DNA of 64,000 bases from Candidatus Obscuribacter phosphatis (GTDB taxonomy: Bacteria > Cyanobacteriota > Vampirovibrionia > Obscuribacterales > Obscuribacteraceae): positions 3,080,251 through 3,144,250 of the forward strand of contig MOYA01000001.1 of assembly GCA_001899315.1 (NCBI GenBank), in the 5' to 3' direction. Below are positions 35,105 to 43,912 of the stretch, piece after piece. The position numbers and the translations under genes were made by a program. Positions within the stretch are counted from its first letter, which is position 1. Every line of letters starts with the position of its first letter. The notes below the pieces were generated by a model, which saw only the letters and a list, made by a program, of their open reading frames with translations, was not told where the DNA came from and did no database searches.

Positions 35105-35668
35105 CTAGAACAGGTATTCGTAGATGGCTCTAGCGCCACGACCAACACCAACACCTATGTCACGTACATCGATAAATGTACCTTTGACTAGGCGCTCCCA
35201 AATGAATCCTTTCTGTCTTTCTGCGTATGCCAAACGCATATCTTGTTCGGCATTTTTCTCTTCAACAGCTTTCATACGAGCTTCCAGACTGTCAACACGT
35301 GCTTTCAACTGATTGAGTTCACCACGGAACTCTTCCAGAAGAGCGGCAAATTTCTCGAGGTCGGCCTTGTCGGCTTTCTTTGCGAGGCGCTCCTGAATGC
35401 ACTGTTCGTATTTGTAGAGAGCAGCTGCCAGTTCAAAACGGGTTGTGGATTTTTGACCACGGTATGTTCTGTCCGGATAGCCTACCAGCACATGGCATTC
35501 GCCATTTACTAGTTCTTTGAGGGCATTGTAAGCCCACTCGTTACCCACTACGTCTGTCAACTCGCTGATATTAGTTGCACCTTGAGCATTCGCGCTATTT
35601 GCGTTGATCAAGGTGCTCGCACTTACGGCAACAAGTGCTGTAAGAAAGGTTGCAAACCCCTTTTTCAT
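35105..35668 (-). CDS. Secreted SLH-domain protein with coiled coil (porin-like N-terminus)
   Basis: This 187-residue protein has a signal peptide (MKKGFATFLTALVAVSAST, cut near ANA). One S-layer-homology-like domain follows (about residues 35-90, including WAYNALKELVNG, GYPDRTYRG and TTRFELAAALYKYEQC). Next comes a coiled coil at about 95-145 (LEKFAALLEEFRGELNQLKA). This is the N-terminal order of cyanobacterial SLH porins, but the beta-barrel is missing. The start is ATG 35668 with AAGGAG; the GTG at 35680 overlaps that ribosome site. The SLH domain probably binds the cell wall. Confidence 0.85.
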   Translation of the reverse strand: MKKGFATFLTALVAVSASTLINANSANAQGATNISELTDVVGNEWAYNALKELVNGECHVLVGYPDRTYRGQKSTTRFELAAALYKYEQCIQERLAKKADKADLEKFAALLEEFRGELNQLKARVDSLEARMKAVEEKNAEQDMRLAYAERQKGFIWERLVKGTFIDVRDIGVGVGRGARAIYEYLF

Positions 35669-36222
35669 AATAGTAATCACTCCTTCAGCAATGACCTGAC
35701 TCTAACGTTCGCCATCATAACGTAAATATTCCAGACGGTAGTAGTAGTAAAACCTAGAAAAACACACAGGCAAGCACATATGTCCCGAAAACCCGCATCT
35801 ACTGGCTAATTCAGGCTTATTAAATCAATCTAATAATTTACATTCAGATCGCCCAAAATATATCCAATCGAAATCCCGAAAGACCGATAATACTTGGCTT
35901 CTTGGCATCGTCAAGGCGGGAATTCAAGCCTGTAACAGCAGTTCGAGCACTGCAATTTTCAAGAGAGTAATTATCGGAAACAGTTATCAGCAGCGGCTGC
36001 AAAGAGTTGCGCTTCGTAATAATTTGCTCGACTGCAAAAGTCATGCCAGTTCGCAGATGAGCAATTCACATATAAATAGAATTATCGCGCCGAGGCAGCC
36101 AAGCGCCGCAAACAGAGAACTGGGCTTAGAATAAGTAGGGTGCAAAAGCAAAGATAAGTTTTCGGCAAAGCAAGTTTGCCCCGGTGCTTCACCATATATA
36201 GTGCGAGTAGAGATGGAGAAAA
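35669..36222. other. 554-bp intergenic region between SLH gene and gatD
   Basis: No gene is visible here. It lies between two divergent genes and should hold both promoters. On the minus strand, TATGAT near 35720 is a candidate -10 for the SLH gene, without a good -35. The rest is AT-rich. The only other signal I see is the GGAGAA ribosome site directly before gatD. The open frames in the region are short and lack ribosome sites. Confidence 0.6.
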
Positions 36223-36945
36223 TTGCAATTGGAACTTAGAATCGCCCATCTTTATGCACACTTTCTCAATATCTACGGCGACAGAGGCAATATCATCGCT
36301 CTCAGCCAAAGAGCAAAATGGCGCCAAATAGAAGTCAAGGTAGACGCCATCGATTTAGGACAAGAAATCGACCACGAGTATTACGACTTTTACTTTGTGG
36401 GCGGCGGCCAAGACAAACAACAGATTGTCATCGCCGAAGACTTACTAAAGAAAGCCGACGCCCTCAAAAAAGCCACCGACAGTGGTGCAGTGGTGCTTTC
36501 CGTCTGCGGCGGCTATCAGCTACTCGGCCATTATTACAAGCCACATGAAGGTCCCGAATTGAAAGGCATTTCGCTGGTTGACGCCCACACCGTGGCAGGC
36601 AACCGGCGCATGATCGGCAATGTCATAGTCAAGCGAGAAGATGCCACCACTTTAGTGGGCTTTGAGAATCATAGCGGCAAGACTTATCTGGGCAAGGGCG
36701 TAAACGCCTTAGGCAAGGCAATTGTCGGCAACGGTAATAACGGCGAAGACAAAATGGAGGGACTGGCGCAAGGAACCATATACGGTACCTATTTGCACGG
36801 TTCGCTCTTGCCGAAGAACCCTGAATTTGCCGATTTGCTTTTGAGTCAGTCGCTGAGCCGACGTTATGGCAGCCAAAACCTCAAGCCCTTAGACGACAAA
36901 CTCGAAACCCAGGCCCATAAACGAGCCCTCACCCTGCCTGCTTAA
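36223..36945 (+). CDS. gatD: GatD-like glutamine amidotransferase
   Basis: This 240-residue protein is a class I-type glutamine amidotransferase of the CobB/CobQ group, most like GatD. GatD pairs with MurT to amidate lipid II glutamate. It has the nucleophile in SVCGGYQLLG (C95), the early HLYAHFLNIYGDRGNI pattern and the histidine in YGTYLHGSLL. The start is TTG 36223 behind GGAGAA. MurT, which normally adjoins GatD, is not within this window, so a partner must be elsewhere; the cobyric-acid-type alternative cannot be fully excluded. The glycosyltransferase gene follows 12 bp later. Confidence 0.8.
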   Translation: MQLELRIAHLYAHFLNIYGDRGNIIALSQRAKWRQIEVKVDAIDLGQEIDHEYYDFYFVGGGQDKQQIVIAEDLLKKADALKKATDSGAVVLSVCGGYQLLGHYYKPHEGPELKGISLVDAHTVAGNRRMIGNVIVKREDATTLVGFENHSGKTYLGKGVNALGKAIVGNGNNGEDKMEGLAQGTIYGTYLHGSLLPKNPEFADLLLSQSLSRRYGSQNLKPLDDKLETQAHKRALTLPA

Positions 36946-36957
36946 CTGAGAAACATT

Positions 36958-37659
36958 GTGAAAACCCTATCAATTTTAATTCCAGTCTTTAACGAAGAAG
37001 CGACTCTGATTACCCTGCTCGACATGGTTCACAATGCCGACAGCCTTGGTCTAGAGAAAGAGCTGATTATTGTCGACGACGGCTCTACTGATAATACCCG
37101 CGCCATCTTGAGCGAGCTGGACACCGCTAAATACAACGCCAAAATTTACTATCACGAAAAGAATCAAGGCAAGGGAGCGGCTTTACGCACAGCCCAGGGT
37201 TATGCCGAGGGCGACCTGATCATGATTCAAGACGCCGACCTGGAATACGACCCGAAAGAATACCCCGAACTGCTGCGCCCCCTTGTGGAAGGAAGAGCTG
37301 ATGTCGTCTACGGTTCGCGTCTTTGTGGCGGCAAGCCCACGCGCGCCTTCAAGATAATGCATCTTTTCGGCAATAAGTTTCTTTCGCTGGTCACCAACAT
37401 TCTCTATAACGCTACGCTCACCGATATGGAGACCTGCTACAAAGTCTTCAAGAGAGATATTTTCAAAAAAGTGAAAATAAAGTGCGACCGTTTCGACTTT
37501 GAGCCTGAAATAACGGCAAAAGTGCTCAAACAGGGAGTGAGGCTCTATGAACTGCCAATCTCTTACTATGGCAGAGACTATGATGAAGGCAAGAAAATCA
37601 CTTGGAAAGACGGCATCTGGGCCATTCTTGCCTTGATTCGCTTTCGCTTTACCGACTAA
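36958..37659 (+). CDS. Family 2 glycosyltransferase (DPM1-like)
   Basis: This 233-residue protein is a GT2 glycosyltransferase like dolichyl-phosphate mannosyltransferase. It has IPVFNEEATL, VDDGSTDNT, the metal-binding DADLEY and a C-terminal region with YGRDYDEGKKI. It transfers a sugar from a nucleotide sugar to a lipid carrier. No transmembrane helices are present in this form. The GTG start follows the gatD stop by 12 bp, so they may be cotranscribed, linking wall or glycolipid modification. A hairpin, CTTGCCT/AGGCAAG (37683-37704), lies after it but lacks a T run. Confidence 0.88.
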   Translation: MKTLSILIPVFNEEATLITLLDMVHNADSLGLEKELIIVDDGSTDNTRAILSELDTAKYNAKIYYHEKNQGKGAALRTAQGYAEGDLIMIQDADLEYDPKEYPELLRPLVEGRADVVYGSRLCGGKPTRAFKIMHLFGNKFLSLVTNILYNATLTDMETCYKVFKRDIFKKVKIKCDRFDFEPEITAKVLKQGVRLYELPISYYGRDYDEGKKITWKDGIWAILALIRFRFTD

Positions 37660-37777
37660 TTGGCAAAAATGTTGGCTAGCTACTTGCCTCTTTTCGCAGG
37701 CAAGGTTATCCTCGGTTAATATTTTGGTGCCCTTACTATTTTTCGCCTAAGCCCCAAGCCCCGAGCATTTTCTTACC

Positions 37778-38323
37778 ATGAAAACTTTCAGAAACATCGT
37801 TTTGCTAGCTTTAGTAGCATTGGCCTGGAGTTCAGACCCGGCTTCCGCTCAAAACTATAACTACCGCATCGGCGACACCAGGGTACAAGCCGGACACAAC
37901 GGGCTCGCCGGTCAACCCGGCACTTACATCACCGGTGGCACTCTCAGCCGGTCTGCTCAGGCGGCTGTTTTGCCCATGCCGCCCCAAGTCACCGGTCAGC
38001 AAGGCGGTGCCTGCGGCATCACACCGGGCACCACCGCCAACGCCATGGGCTTGCAGAGTGCCCGCATGGGTTCCACCGTGGGCATGGCCGGCGATTATAT
38101 GCGTTCCGACCTCAATCCCAATTGGAATATCACCCGACCTCAACAGCAACAGCAGCAGCAGATGCGCGGGCAGCAAAACCCTTATCTGGTCAGGCAGCCT
38201 GTGCTCAACCGCCCCACCAATTACACCACCTATGGCTCAGCCACCGGCCAGCGCACATATCAGTCCACGACAGTGCCGGTCAACAACAATAACTATTCCG
38301 GCTCAAGCTATAAGGGCTACTAG
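37778..38323 (+). CDS. Secreted Gln/Gly/Asn-rich protein of unknown function
   Basis: This 181-residue protein has a signal peptide (MKTFRNIVLLALVALAWSSD, cleaved near ASA). The mature part is low-complexity, with a stretch of seven Gln (QQQQQQQ) and Gly/Asn/Pro-rich regions, and one Cys (GGACGITPG). It should be exported, but no domain is recognisable. It stands alone between the glycosyltransferase and the saccharopine dehydrogenase-like gene. The codon-repeat CAG/CAA run may vary in length between strains. Confidence 0.7.
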   Translation: MKTFRNIVLLALVALAWSSDPASAQNYNYRIGDTRVQAGHNGLAGQPGTYITGGTLSRSAQAAVLPMPPQVTGQQGGACGITPGTTANAMGLQSARMGSTVGMAGDYMRSDLNPNWNITRPQQQQQQQMRGQQNPYLVRQPVLNRPTNYTTYGSATGQRTYQSTTVPVNNNNYSGSSYKGY

Positions 38324-38379
38324 AAATTTAGAGCTGCTAAACTAAACTGCCTGGAGAAAGAAACAGGCAGGTATTGGCA

Positions 38380-39573
38380 ATGAAAAAGGTTGTAGTTATA
38401 GGCGGCGCCGGCGCCATGGGACAGGTTATCGTCAGAGACCTGTTGGACAACCCGGAAATCGAAGTGATAGTGGCCGACTATGACCGCGAAAAGGCTGACA
38501 ACCTTGCCCAGAGCCTGGCCGAACAGAACGGACTAGTGGTGGGAGAACGCATTCGAGGCGAATTTGCCGACATCACCAATAAGCCGGTGCTGGTGAAGAT
38601 CCTCAAGAATGCCAGCTGTGTAATTAACTCCACCCCCTATTATCACAATGTCAATGTCATGGAAGCAGCACTGGAAGCCGGCTGCCACTATACAGATCTG
38701 GGCGGACTCTTTCATGTCAGCAAAGAACAGTTAAAGCTTGACGCCCGCTTTAAGGAAAGCGGACTGACGGCTGTAATCGGCATGGGCGCCGCCCCGGGCA
38801 TGACCAATATCATGGCCGCCAAAGCCCAAGAAAACATGGAAAGCCTGGAGTCTATCGATATCTTTGTCGGCTCGATAGATAATACCGCCCTCGATCATCC
38901 CTTCCTGCCGCCTTATTCCATCGAGACCCTCATCGATGAATACACTATGCCGCCCATGGTTTTCGATGGCGACTATAAAGAGATGCCACCCCTCTCAGGC
39001 GAAATCGCCGTAGATTTTCCAGCACCGGTGGGTGAACAACATGCCATTTACACCTTGCATTCCGAAGTCTTGACCCTGCCCATGACTTATAAGGCAAAGG
39101 GCGTAGAGCGGGTAACTTTCAGACTGGGACTACCGATTGAGTTTCACGAAAAAATCAAGTTCTTGATGTCGCTCGGGCTCGGAGCCAAAGAAAAAATTCA
39201 CACCGCCGATGGTGCTTTCTCTCCGCGCAAAATTCTAGCCACCCTAATTAATCAATTTCCCGTTCCCCAAGTAGAACCAGATGACTGCGAAGTAGTAAGA
39301 GTAGATGTAGTGGGGATTATCGAAGGAAGACGGACCATGTGCCGCATGGAAACGACGGTGTACAACGACAAGCGCTGGCATGTTTCCTGCGGCGCTTTAG
39401 ATACCGGCGTGCCTCCATCTATAGTGGCACAGATGTTATGCGACGAGACCATACACAGTCGCGGTGTACTGGCACCAGAAGTAGCAGTACCGGCAGATCG
39501 CTTCTTTCAGGAATTAGCTAAACGCGGCATAAGTATGCACCGCATTTCTAAGCAAGAGCTGGTTTTTCACTAA
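38380..39573 (+). CDS. Saccharopine dehydrogenase-like oxidoreductase
   Basis: This 397-residue protein begins with an NAD(P)-binding Rossmann fold (VVVIGGAGAMGQVIVRDLL) and has the saccharopine-dehydrogenase-like body, with segments such as NASCVINSTPYYHNVNVMEA and TAVIGMGAAPGMTNIMAA. The ATG at 38380 follows CAGGCAGG; TTG 38374 is an alternative. The family includes lysine-pathway and carboxynorspermidine-type enzymes, and the exact substrate is unknown. It is convergent with fabD and the two overlap by 26 bp. Confidence 0.85.
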   Translation: MKKVVVIGGAGAMGQVIVRDLLDNPEIEVIVADYDREKADNLAQSLAEQNGLVVGERIRGEFADITNKPVLVKILKNASCVINSTPYYHNVNVMEAALEAGCHYTDLGGLFHVSKEQLKLDARFKESGLTAVIGMGAAPGMTNIMAAKAQENMESLESIDIFVGSIDNTALDHPFLPPYSIETLIDEYTMPPMVFDGDYKEMPPLSGEIAVDFPAPVGEQHAIYTLHSEVLTLPMTYKAKGVERVTFRLGLPIEFHEKIKFLMSLGLGAKEKIHTADGAFSPRKILATLINQFPVPQVEPDDCEVVRVDVVGIIEGRRTMCRMETTVYNDKRWHVSCGALDTGVPPSIVAQMLCDETIHSRGVLAPEVAVPADRFFQELAKRGISMHRISKQELVFH

Positions 39574-40531
39574 GAGACAAAGCCGCTACTGTTTCGGCGA
39601 GACTGGCTTGGTCAAAGACATTGAACACTTTGATCTGGCGATCTATTTTCTTGACCAGACCGGCAAGCACTTTACCAGGTCCAATTTCGACAATGGTATC
39701 AACGCCGTTCGCGGCCATATACTCGACCGTAGCAGTCCATCGCACGGCGCTTTCCATTTGCCGACCGAGCTTCTCTTTCATGACCGCAGGCTCTTTGGTA
39801 CCTTGGGCATCAAAGTTTTGCACAACGGTAAAAGCAGCGGGGGCAAACTGACAGTCTTTCAAGGTTTGGGCAAATTCATGAGCGGCAGCCGACATCAGGG
39901 GTGAGTGAAAAGCACCACCGACCGGCAGAGGAATCGCTTTACCGCCGCGTTCCTTCACCAAGGCACCAGCCCTGGTGACAGCCTCGGGATTGCCTGAAAT
40001 AACCAATTGTTCGCGGGTATTGAAATTAGCCACCAGCACTACATGCTCGGTACCGCCCACAGGCTTACCTTCGGCTAGCAAAGCTTGCGAAACTTCCTGG
40101 CAAACTGCTTCCAAAGACTCGGCGCTCATACCGAGTACAGCAGTCATCGCCCCCTTCGGGCAAGATTCCATTAGAGAAGCACGCTTCTCGACCAGTTTAA
40201 CTGTATCTTCCAAGCTGAGCACACCGGCGGCACACAAAGCAGAAAATTCACCAAGCGAATGTCCCGCTACAAAGTCGGGTTTCGGTCCGCCGGCCTTTTG
40301 GTAGGCAGCCCAGGCAGCAAGAGAAACAGCCAATATAGTAGGCTGGGTATTGATAGTGCGCTTTAGGGCATCTTCCGGACCTTGGAAGCAAAGCTGACTG
40401 AGTGAACGGCCGGCCGCAGCGTCAATCTTGGCAAAGGTATCACGAGCGGTGCTATTGCCCTGCTCAAGATCGAGACCCATGCCCACAGACTGAGAACCCT
40501 GCCCGGGGAACACGCAAGCCAGCTTAGCCAT
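39548..40531 (-). CDS. fabD: Malonyl-CoA-ACP transacylase
   Basis: FabD loads malonyl groups onto acyl carrier protein to start fatty acid synthesis. The 327-residue protein has PGQGSQSVGMG at the start, the active-site serine in AGHSLGEFSAL and the histidine in GGAFHSPLM. The gene is the last of a minus-strand unit (yceD-rpmF-plsX-fabD), 12 bp after plsX. Its end overlaps the convergent saccharopine-dehydrogenase-like gene by 26 bp, an unusual but possible arrangement. Confidence 0.96.
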   Translation of the reverse strand: MAKLACVFPGQGSQSVGMGLDLEQGNSTARDTFAKIDAAAGRSLSQLCFQGPEDALKRTINTQPTILAVSLAAWAAYQKAGGPKPDFVAGHSLGEFSALCAAGVLSLEDTVKLVEKRASLMESCPKGAMTAVLGMSAESLEAVCQEVSQALLAEGKPVGGTEHVVLVANFNTREQLVISGNPEAVTRAGALVKERGGKAIPLPVGGAFHSPLMSAAAHEFAQTLKDCQFAPAAFTVVQNFDAQGTKEPAVMKEKLGRQMESAVRWTATVEYMAANGVDTIVEIGPGKVLAGLVKKIDRQIKVFNVFDQASLAETVAALSLSEKPALA

Positions 40532-40543
40532 TATTCAATTCTC

Positions 40544-41560
40544 CTATGATCTCACTTCAGCTTTAGTGGAGCGAAAACTTTTTTCGATTGTGCCAACCAC
40601 ATCGGCCCGCACCATGTCGCAGGCGACGCGAATAGCGTTCTTGACCGCTGTGTGACGCGAACCGCCGTGGGCAATCACGCATACACCTTTGAGCCCAACC
40701 AGTGGGGCACCACCAAAGATATCAGGATCGACTCGTGACTTGAGCGCCTTAAATGCCGGCTTGGCTATAACGCCGCCCAGCTTACCGCGCATCGAACTCA
40801 TCAATTCTTGCTTGAGCATGTGGTTGACCATCTTGGCAATGCCTTCTGCTGTTTTGAGCGAGACATTACCGGTAAAACCATCGGTGACGACCACGTCCAC
40901 TTTGCCCATGGGATAGTCACGACCTTCGACAAAACCGATGAAATTAAGATCATCTCTGGCTTTTAAGAGGGCGTAAGTCTGCTGCACCAGATCATTGCCC
41001 TTAGTTTCTTCGGCACCAATATTGAGCACACCAACACGCGGTCGCTTGACATTATTGAGACCGGAATAAAGAATCGAACCCATCAAACCAAACTGCACCA
41101 GCATCTCAGCATCGCAGTCGACATTGGCACCGGCATCGACGACGATGCAATGCTTGGTGTGAATGGTCGGCATCTGAGCGGCAATGGCGCAGCGCATGAC
41201 ATTTGGCAAGCGACCGATTATAAAGGTCGCGGCAACGGCGGCAGCCCCGGTCGAACCGCAAGCGACGACGCAGTCGGCGTCGCCCTGGGCAACCTGGGCC
41301 ATTGCTTTCACTATAGATGAATCTTTCTTGCGCAAAACGGCTTTGCTGGGCTTTTCATCCATAGCCACAACTTCAGAAGCAGGAACGATTGAGACGTTCA
41401 GCCCCTGAATCTCATGGCGTTTGAGCTCATTTTCGATGTCCTGAGGGCGACCGACCAACTGCACCGAAACGCCGTACTCACGTGCGGCCAGCACAGCACC
41501 ATGCACCACCTCGCGGGGCGCATAGTCGCCACCCATAGCGTCTATGGACACTCGTATCAT
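40544..41560 (-). CDS. plsX: Phosphate acyltransferase PlsX
   Basis: PlsX makes acyl-phosphate from acyl-ACP, the first step of phosphatidic acid synthesis. The 338-residue protein has the start SIDAMGGDYAP, the segment VACGSTGAAAVAA and KTAEGIAKMVNHM. The ATG at 41560 has GGAGCAG upstream. The gene lies between rpmF and fabD in the widespread yceD-rpmF-plsX-fab order. It acts at the cytoplasmic face of the membrane. Confidence 0.96.
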   Translation of the reverse strand: MIRVSIDAMGGDYAPREVVHGAVLAAREYGVSVQLVGRPQDIENELKRHEIQGLNVSIVPASEVVAMDEKPSKAVLRKKDSSIVKAMAQVAQGDADCVVACGSTGAAAVAATFIIGRLPNVMRCAIAAQMPTIHTKHCIVVDAGANVDCDAEMLVQFGLMGSILYSGLNNVKRPRVGVLNIGAEETKGNDLVQQTYALLKARDDLNFIGFVEGRDYPMGKVDVVVTDGFTGNVSLKTAEGIAKMVNHMLKQELMSSMRGKLGGVIAKPAFKALKSRVDPDIFGGAPLVGLKGVCVIAHGGSRHTAVKNAIRVACDMVRADVVGTIEKSFRSTKAEVRS

Positions 41561-41672
41561 CTACTGCTCCAGGCTCCAGTTAAGGCTCAAGCCGTTTGTC
41601 AAACTGTATGCACCCGATCAGACGGCTTTTCTCGACCGAAGACGAGAGACGCCGCCGATTAATTACAAACTA

Positions 41673-41861
41673 TCAGGAAGCCTGAGCGTCAGCGCGGCGA
41701 GCTGGTTTACCACGATAGTAACCGCAGTTGCCGCAGACGGTGTGGCGACGACAAGGGGCGCCGCAGTTCGAGCAAGTATCGATGTTCATTTCAGCGGCTT
41801 TCCAGTGCGCTCTGCGCTGGTGCTGCTTTTGGTGAGAAGTCTTCTTCTTAGGAACAGCCAT
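41673..41861 (-). CDS. rpmF: Ribosomal protein bL32
   Basis: This 62-residue protein has the typical bL32 start MAVPKKKTSHQKQHQRRAH and a four-cysteine zinc ribbon (CSNCG and CGNCG). The ATG at 41861 was chosen because the conserved MAVPKKKTS begins there; the open frame to 41894 has no ribosome site. It lies between yceD and plsX, as in most bacteria. Confidence 0.96.
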   Translation of the reverse strand: MAVPKKKTSHQKQHQRRAHWKAAEMNIDTCSNCGAPCRRHTVCGNCGYYRGKPARRADAQAS

Positions 41862-41915
41862 GGCTGTATGGATCCTCCAACATATCCGGACCAAATATTA
41901 TCTACGAAAAATGGC

Positions 41916-42461
41916 TCAGTCCTGCTTAGGAAACAGAGTCTTTAGGTTCTTCCAACGTGGGTCGATTGGACGTTCATCTTTAGAACCTGCCGCCCCGTCT
42001 TCTGAAACAGCCGCGGAATCAGGATTTCCCGGTTTTGGAGGACCGGAACAATCACTGCCGCACCGACAAAAGACAGGTGAAGCTAACGTTACAGCTTGAT
42101 ACACAACGTCGCTGATGTCAATAATGCCATCCCGGCCAATCTCTTCATAGAAATCATTCTTAAGTAATTCTTTTTCGCGAGGAGCCCCCATTTCAAACTC
42201 TTCCACCAAGTCGCGATAAGGCACCAAAAGCTCGTCCACGTCCACGCTCAGCGCTTGGAAGTACTGACGCCAACAAGTTTCACAGGTAAGCTTTAGAAGG
42301 GTCTTAACATTGCCGGCGATTTTCACCCCGGCGCCGGTGCGAGAGACCGTAAGTGTCCCAACTACAGGCTTTACGGCATCATCTACGGGCAAGGTTTCTG
42401 AAAAATCGATAGTAAAACGTCTTTCACCTAATTGCCCTAATTCGTCGATACTTATTTTCAT
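41916..42461 (-). CDS. YceD/DUF177 family protein
   Basis: This 181-residue protein matches the DUF177/YceD family, which lies upstream of rpmF and is involved in 23S rRNA maturation or ribosome assembly in some bacteria. The core has LTCETCWRQYF, with a CxxC, and further cysteines in VFCRCGSDCSGP. The C-terminal tail is acidic and Pro-rich. The position before rpmF is itself strong evidence. The ATG at 42461 is preceded by a weak ribosome site, and the amidohydrolase gene starts divergently 28 bp away. Confidence 0.9.
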   Translation of the reverse strand: MKISIDELGQLGERRFTIDFSETLPVDDAVKPVVGTLTVSRTGAGVKIAGNVKTLLKLTCETCWRQYFQALSVDVDELLVPYRDLVEEFEMGAPREKELLKNDFYEEIGRDGIIDISDVVYQAVTLASPVFCRCGSDCSGPPKPGNPDSAAVSEDGAAGSKDERPIDPRWKNLKTLFPKQD

Positions 42462-42488
42462 GATCTGGCTTGAAATGGTTGATAAGAA

Positions 42489-43832
42489 GTGAATTATAGT
42501 ACAAATCCGCCCCTTCTCCTGGCAGCCGACTGGCTAATTGACGGCTTGGGCGGCGGTGCGGCAGAGGCTGCCCTAGTAATCGAAGAGGGTCTGATAAAAA
42601 AGATCCTGACAGGTAAAGAGTCAAGAGACAAGTTCCTGGCCGGCGAGCAAGCTTCTGCCTATCGCTTTATAAACTTTCCAGGCGCCATCTTGAGCCCTGG
42701 TCTGATCAACCTGCACACCCACCTTGACTACACTGCTGCAGCCGATCTTTACGAGCAGTATAAAAAAGACGAGGGAAAGCAAACTTCTCAAGACAACCTC
42801 TTTAGATGGCTCTATAAGCTAGTTTCAAAGTCTAGACAATGGTCGGAGCAAGACTTCAGACAGTCAGCCGCAAGCGGTGCAGAAAAGCTTCTTGCCGCAG
42901 GCGTGACCTTCTGTGTCGACAGCTCTTATACCGGCGAAGCCGCCCGAGCGCTTGCTGAAGCAGGGCTGAAGGGCCTGGTTGGGCTTGAACTTTTTGGCTT
43001 AGATGAAAGCCGCGCCGCCATCAACTTTGAGCGCTGGCGACAAAGATGGGAAGCTCTCAAACAAGACCCGCTGCTTGCCGAGCAAGATAGAGTGACACTG
43101 ACTGTGGCGCCGCACGCCCCTTACACAGTGGCCCCCTCGCTCTGGCAAAAGGCCGATGCCTTTGCCGAGAAAAACTCTTTGCCTGTACTCGCCCATCTCG
43201 CCGAGAGCAGTCAAGAGTGCCTCTGGCTGCAAGCCGGGGATCAAGAAATCGACGACTATATAAGGTGGGTCAGTCCGCCGGGCAGCAGGGAAGATCTGCT
43301 GGAGAGCTTGAGTTTTAGAGGGAAGGGACGTACACCGGTAGAGCACTTGCAAGAGCATCAAGTCTTGAACGCCAGGCTTATTGCCGCTCATTGTCTCAAG
43401 TTTAGCCAACGAGACTTTGAACACTTTGCCGAAAGCGGCGCCCGAGCCGCCCTTTGCCCTCGCAGCAATGCCACTTTAGGTAATGGCAGTCCCGACCTCA
43501 AGCGTTTCTTGCAACTACCGGCCGGTCTGGGCACAGATAGTCTCGCTTCCAGCCCCGACTTAAGCCCGAGGCTGGAGGCCGCCTGGCTAAAAGAAAGCAT
43601 TGACAGCCGCATTCTGCATTGCTTTATCACTGAAAAAGCTGCCAAAGCGGCAGGTAAGAGCGACTTGGGCGCCATTCAAGTAGGACACAAAGCTGATCTA
43701 GCTATCTTTAGACTGTCTCAACCAACTTTGGTAAGAAGCCTGGATGAGGCTTATGCCGCCTTCTTTGCCCATAGCACCGAGACTGCAGCTGTCTTTGTAG
43801 ACGGCAGGCAGATTTGGGCAAATAATTCGTAG
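42489..43832 (+). CDS. Amidohydrolase (cytosine/SAH deaminase-like family)
   Basis: This 447-residue metal-dependent amidohydrolase has the metal site HTHLDYTA, the further histidine APHAPYTV, HLAESSQE and AAHCLKF, and the aspartate in GTDSLASSPDLS. This set fits the deaminase/chlorohydrolase group (SAH/MTA deaminase and relatives). It probably removes an amino group from a purine or pyrimidine-related substrate, which cannot be named from sequence. The start is GTG 42489 and no ribosome site is strong. It stands alone. Confidence 0.85.
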   Translation: MNYSTNPPLLLAADWLIDGLGGGAAEAALVIEEGLIKKILTGKESRDKFLAGEQASAYRFINFPGAILSPGLINLHTHLDYTAAADLYEQYKKDEGKQTSQDNLFRWLYKLVSKSRQWSEQDFRQSAASGAEKLLAAGVTFCVDSSYTGEAARALAEAGLKGLVGLELFGLDESRAAINFERWRQRWEALKQDPLLAEQDRVTLTVAPHAPYTVAPSLWQKADAFAEKNSLPVLAHLAESSQECLWLQAGDQEIDDYIRWVSPPGSREDLLESLSFRGKGRTPVEHLQEHQVLNARLIAAHCLKFSQRDFEHFAESGARAALCPRSNATLGNGSPDLKRFLQLPAGLGTDSLASSPDLSPRLEAAWLKESIDSRILHCFITEKAAKAAGKSDLGAIQVGHKADLAIFRLSQPTLVRSLDEAYAAFFAHSTETAAVFVDGRQIWANNS

Positions 43833-43912
43833 ATAAAGACAGCCAAACCTGGTATATAGAAGGAAATCGACAGGACGGCTTTTTGATTAAGGTCTAGACA
43901 AGGGGCTAAGTG

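Noticed and set aside
35049..35966. TTG start of the inositol phosphatase at 35049
   Set aside because: It lies in the terminator hairpin of the SLH gene; the conserved protein begins near GTG 34965.
35844..36044. 66-residue minus-strand frame in the SLH-gatD gap
   Set aside because: No ribosome site, no recognisable sequence and no coding-like composition.
36223..36945. Cobyric acid synthase assignment for the amidotransferase
   Set aside because: The protein is far too short and lacks the N-terminal synthetase half; GatD fits better.
37683..37704. Terminator after the glycosyltransferase
   Set aside because: A 7-bp hairpin is present but no T run follows.
41862..41894. Longer start for ribosomal protein bL32
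   Set aside because: The conserved MAVPKKKTS begins at 41861, and the extension is not family-like.
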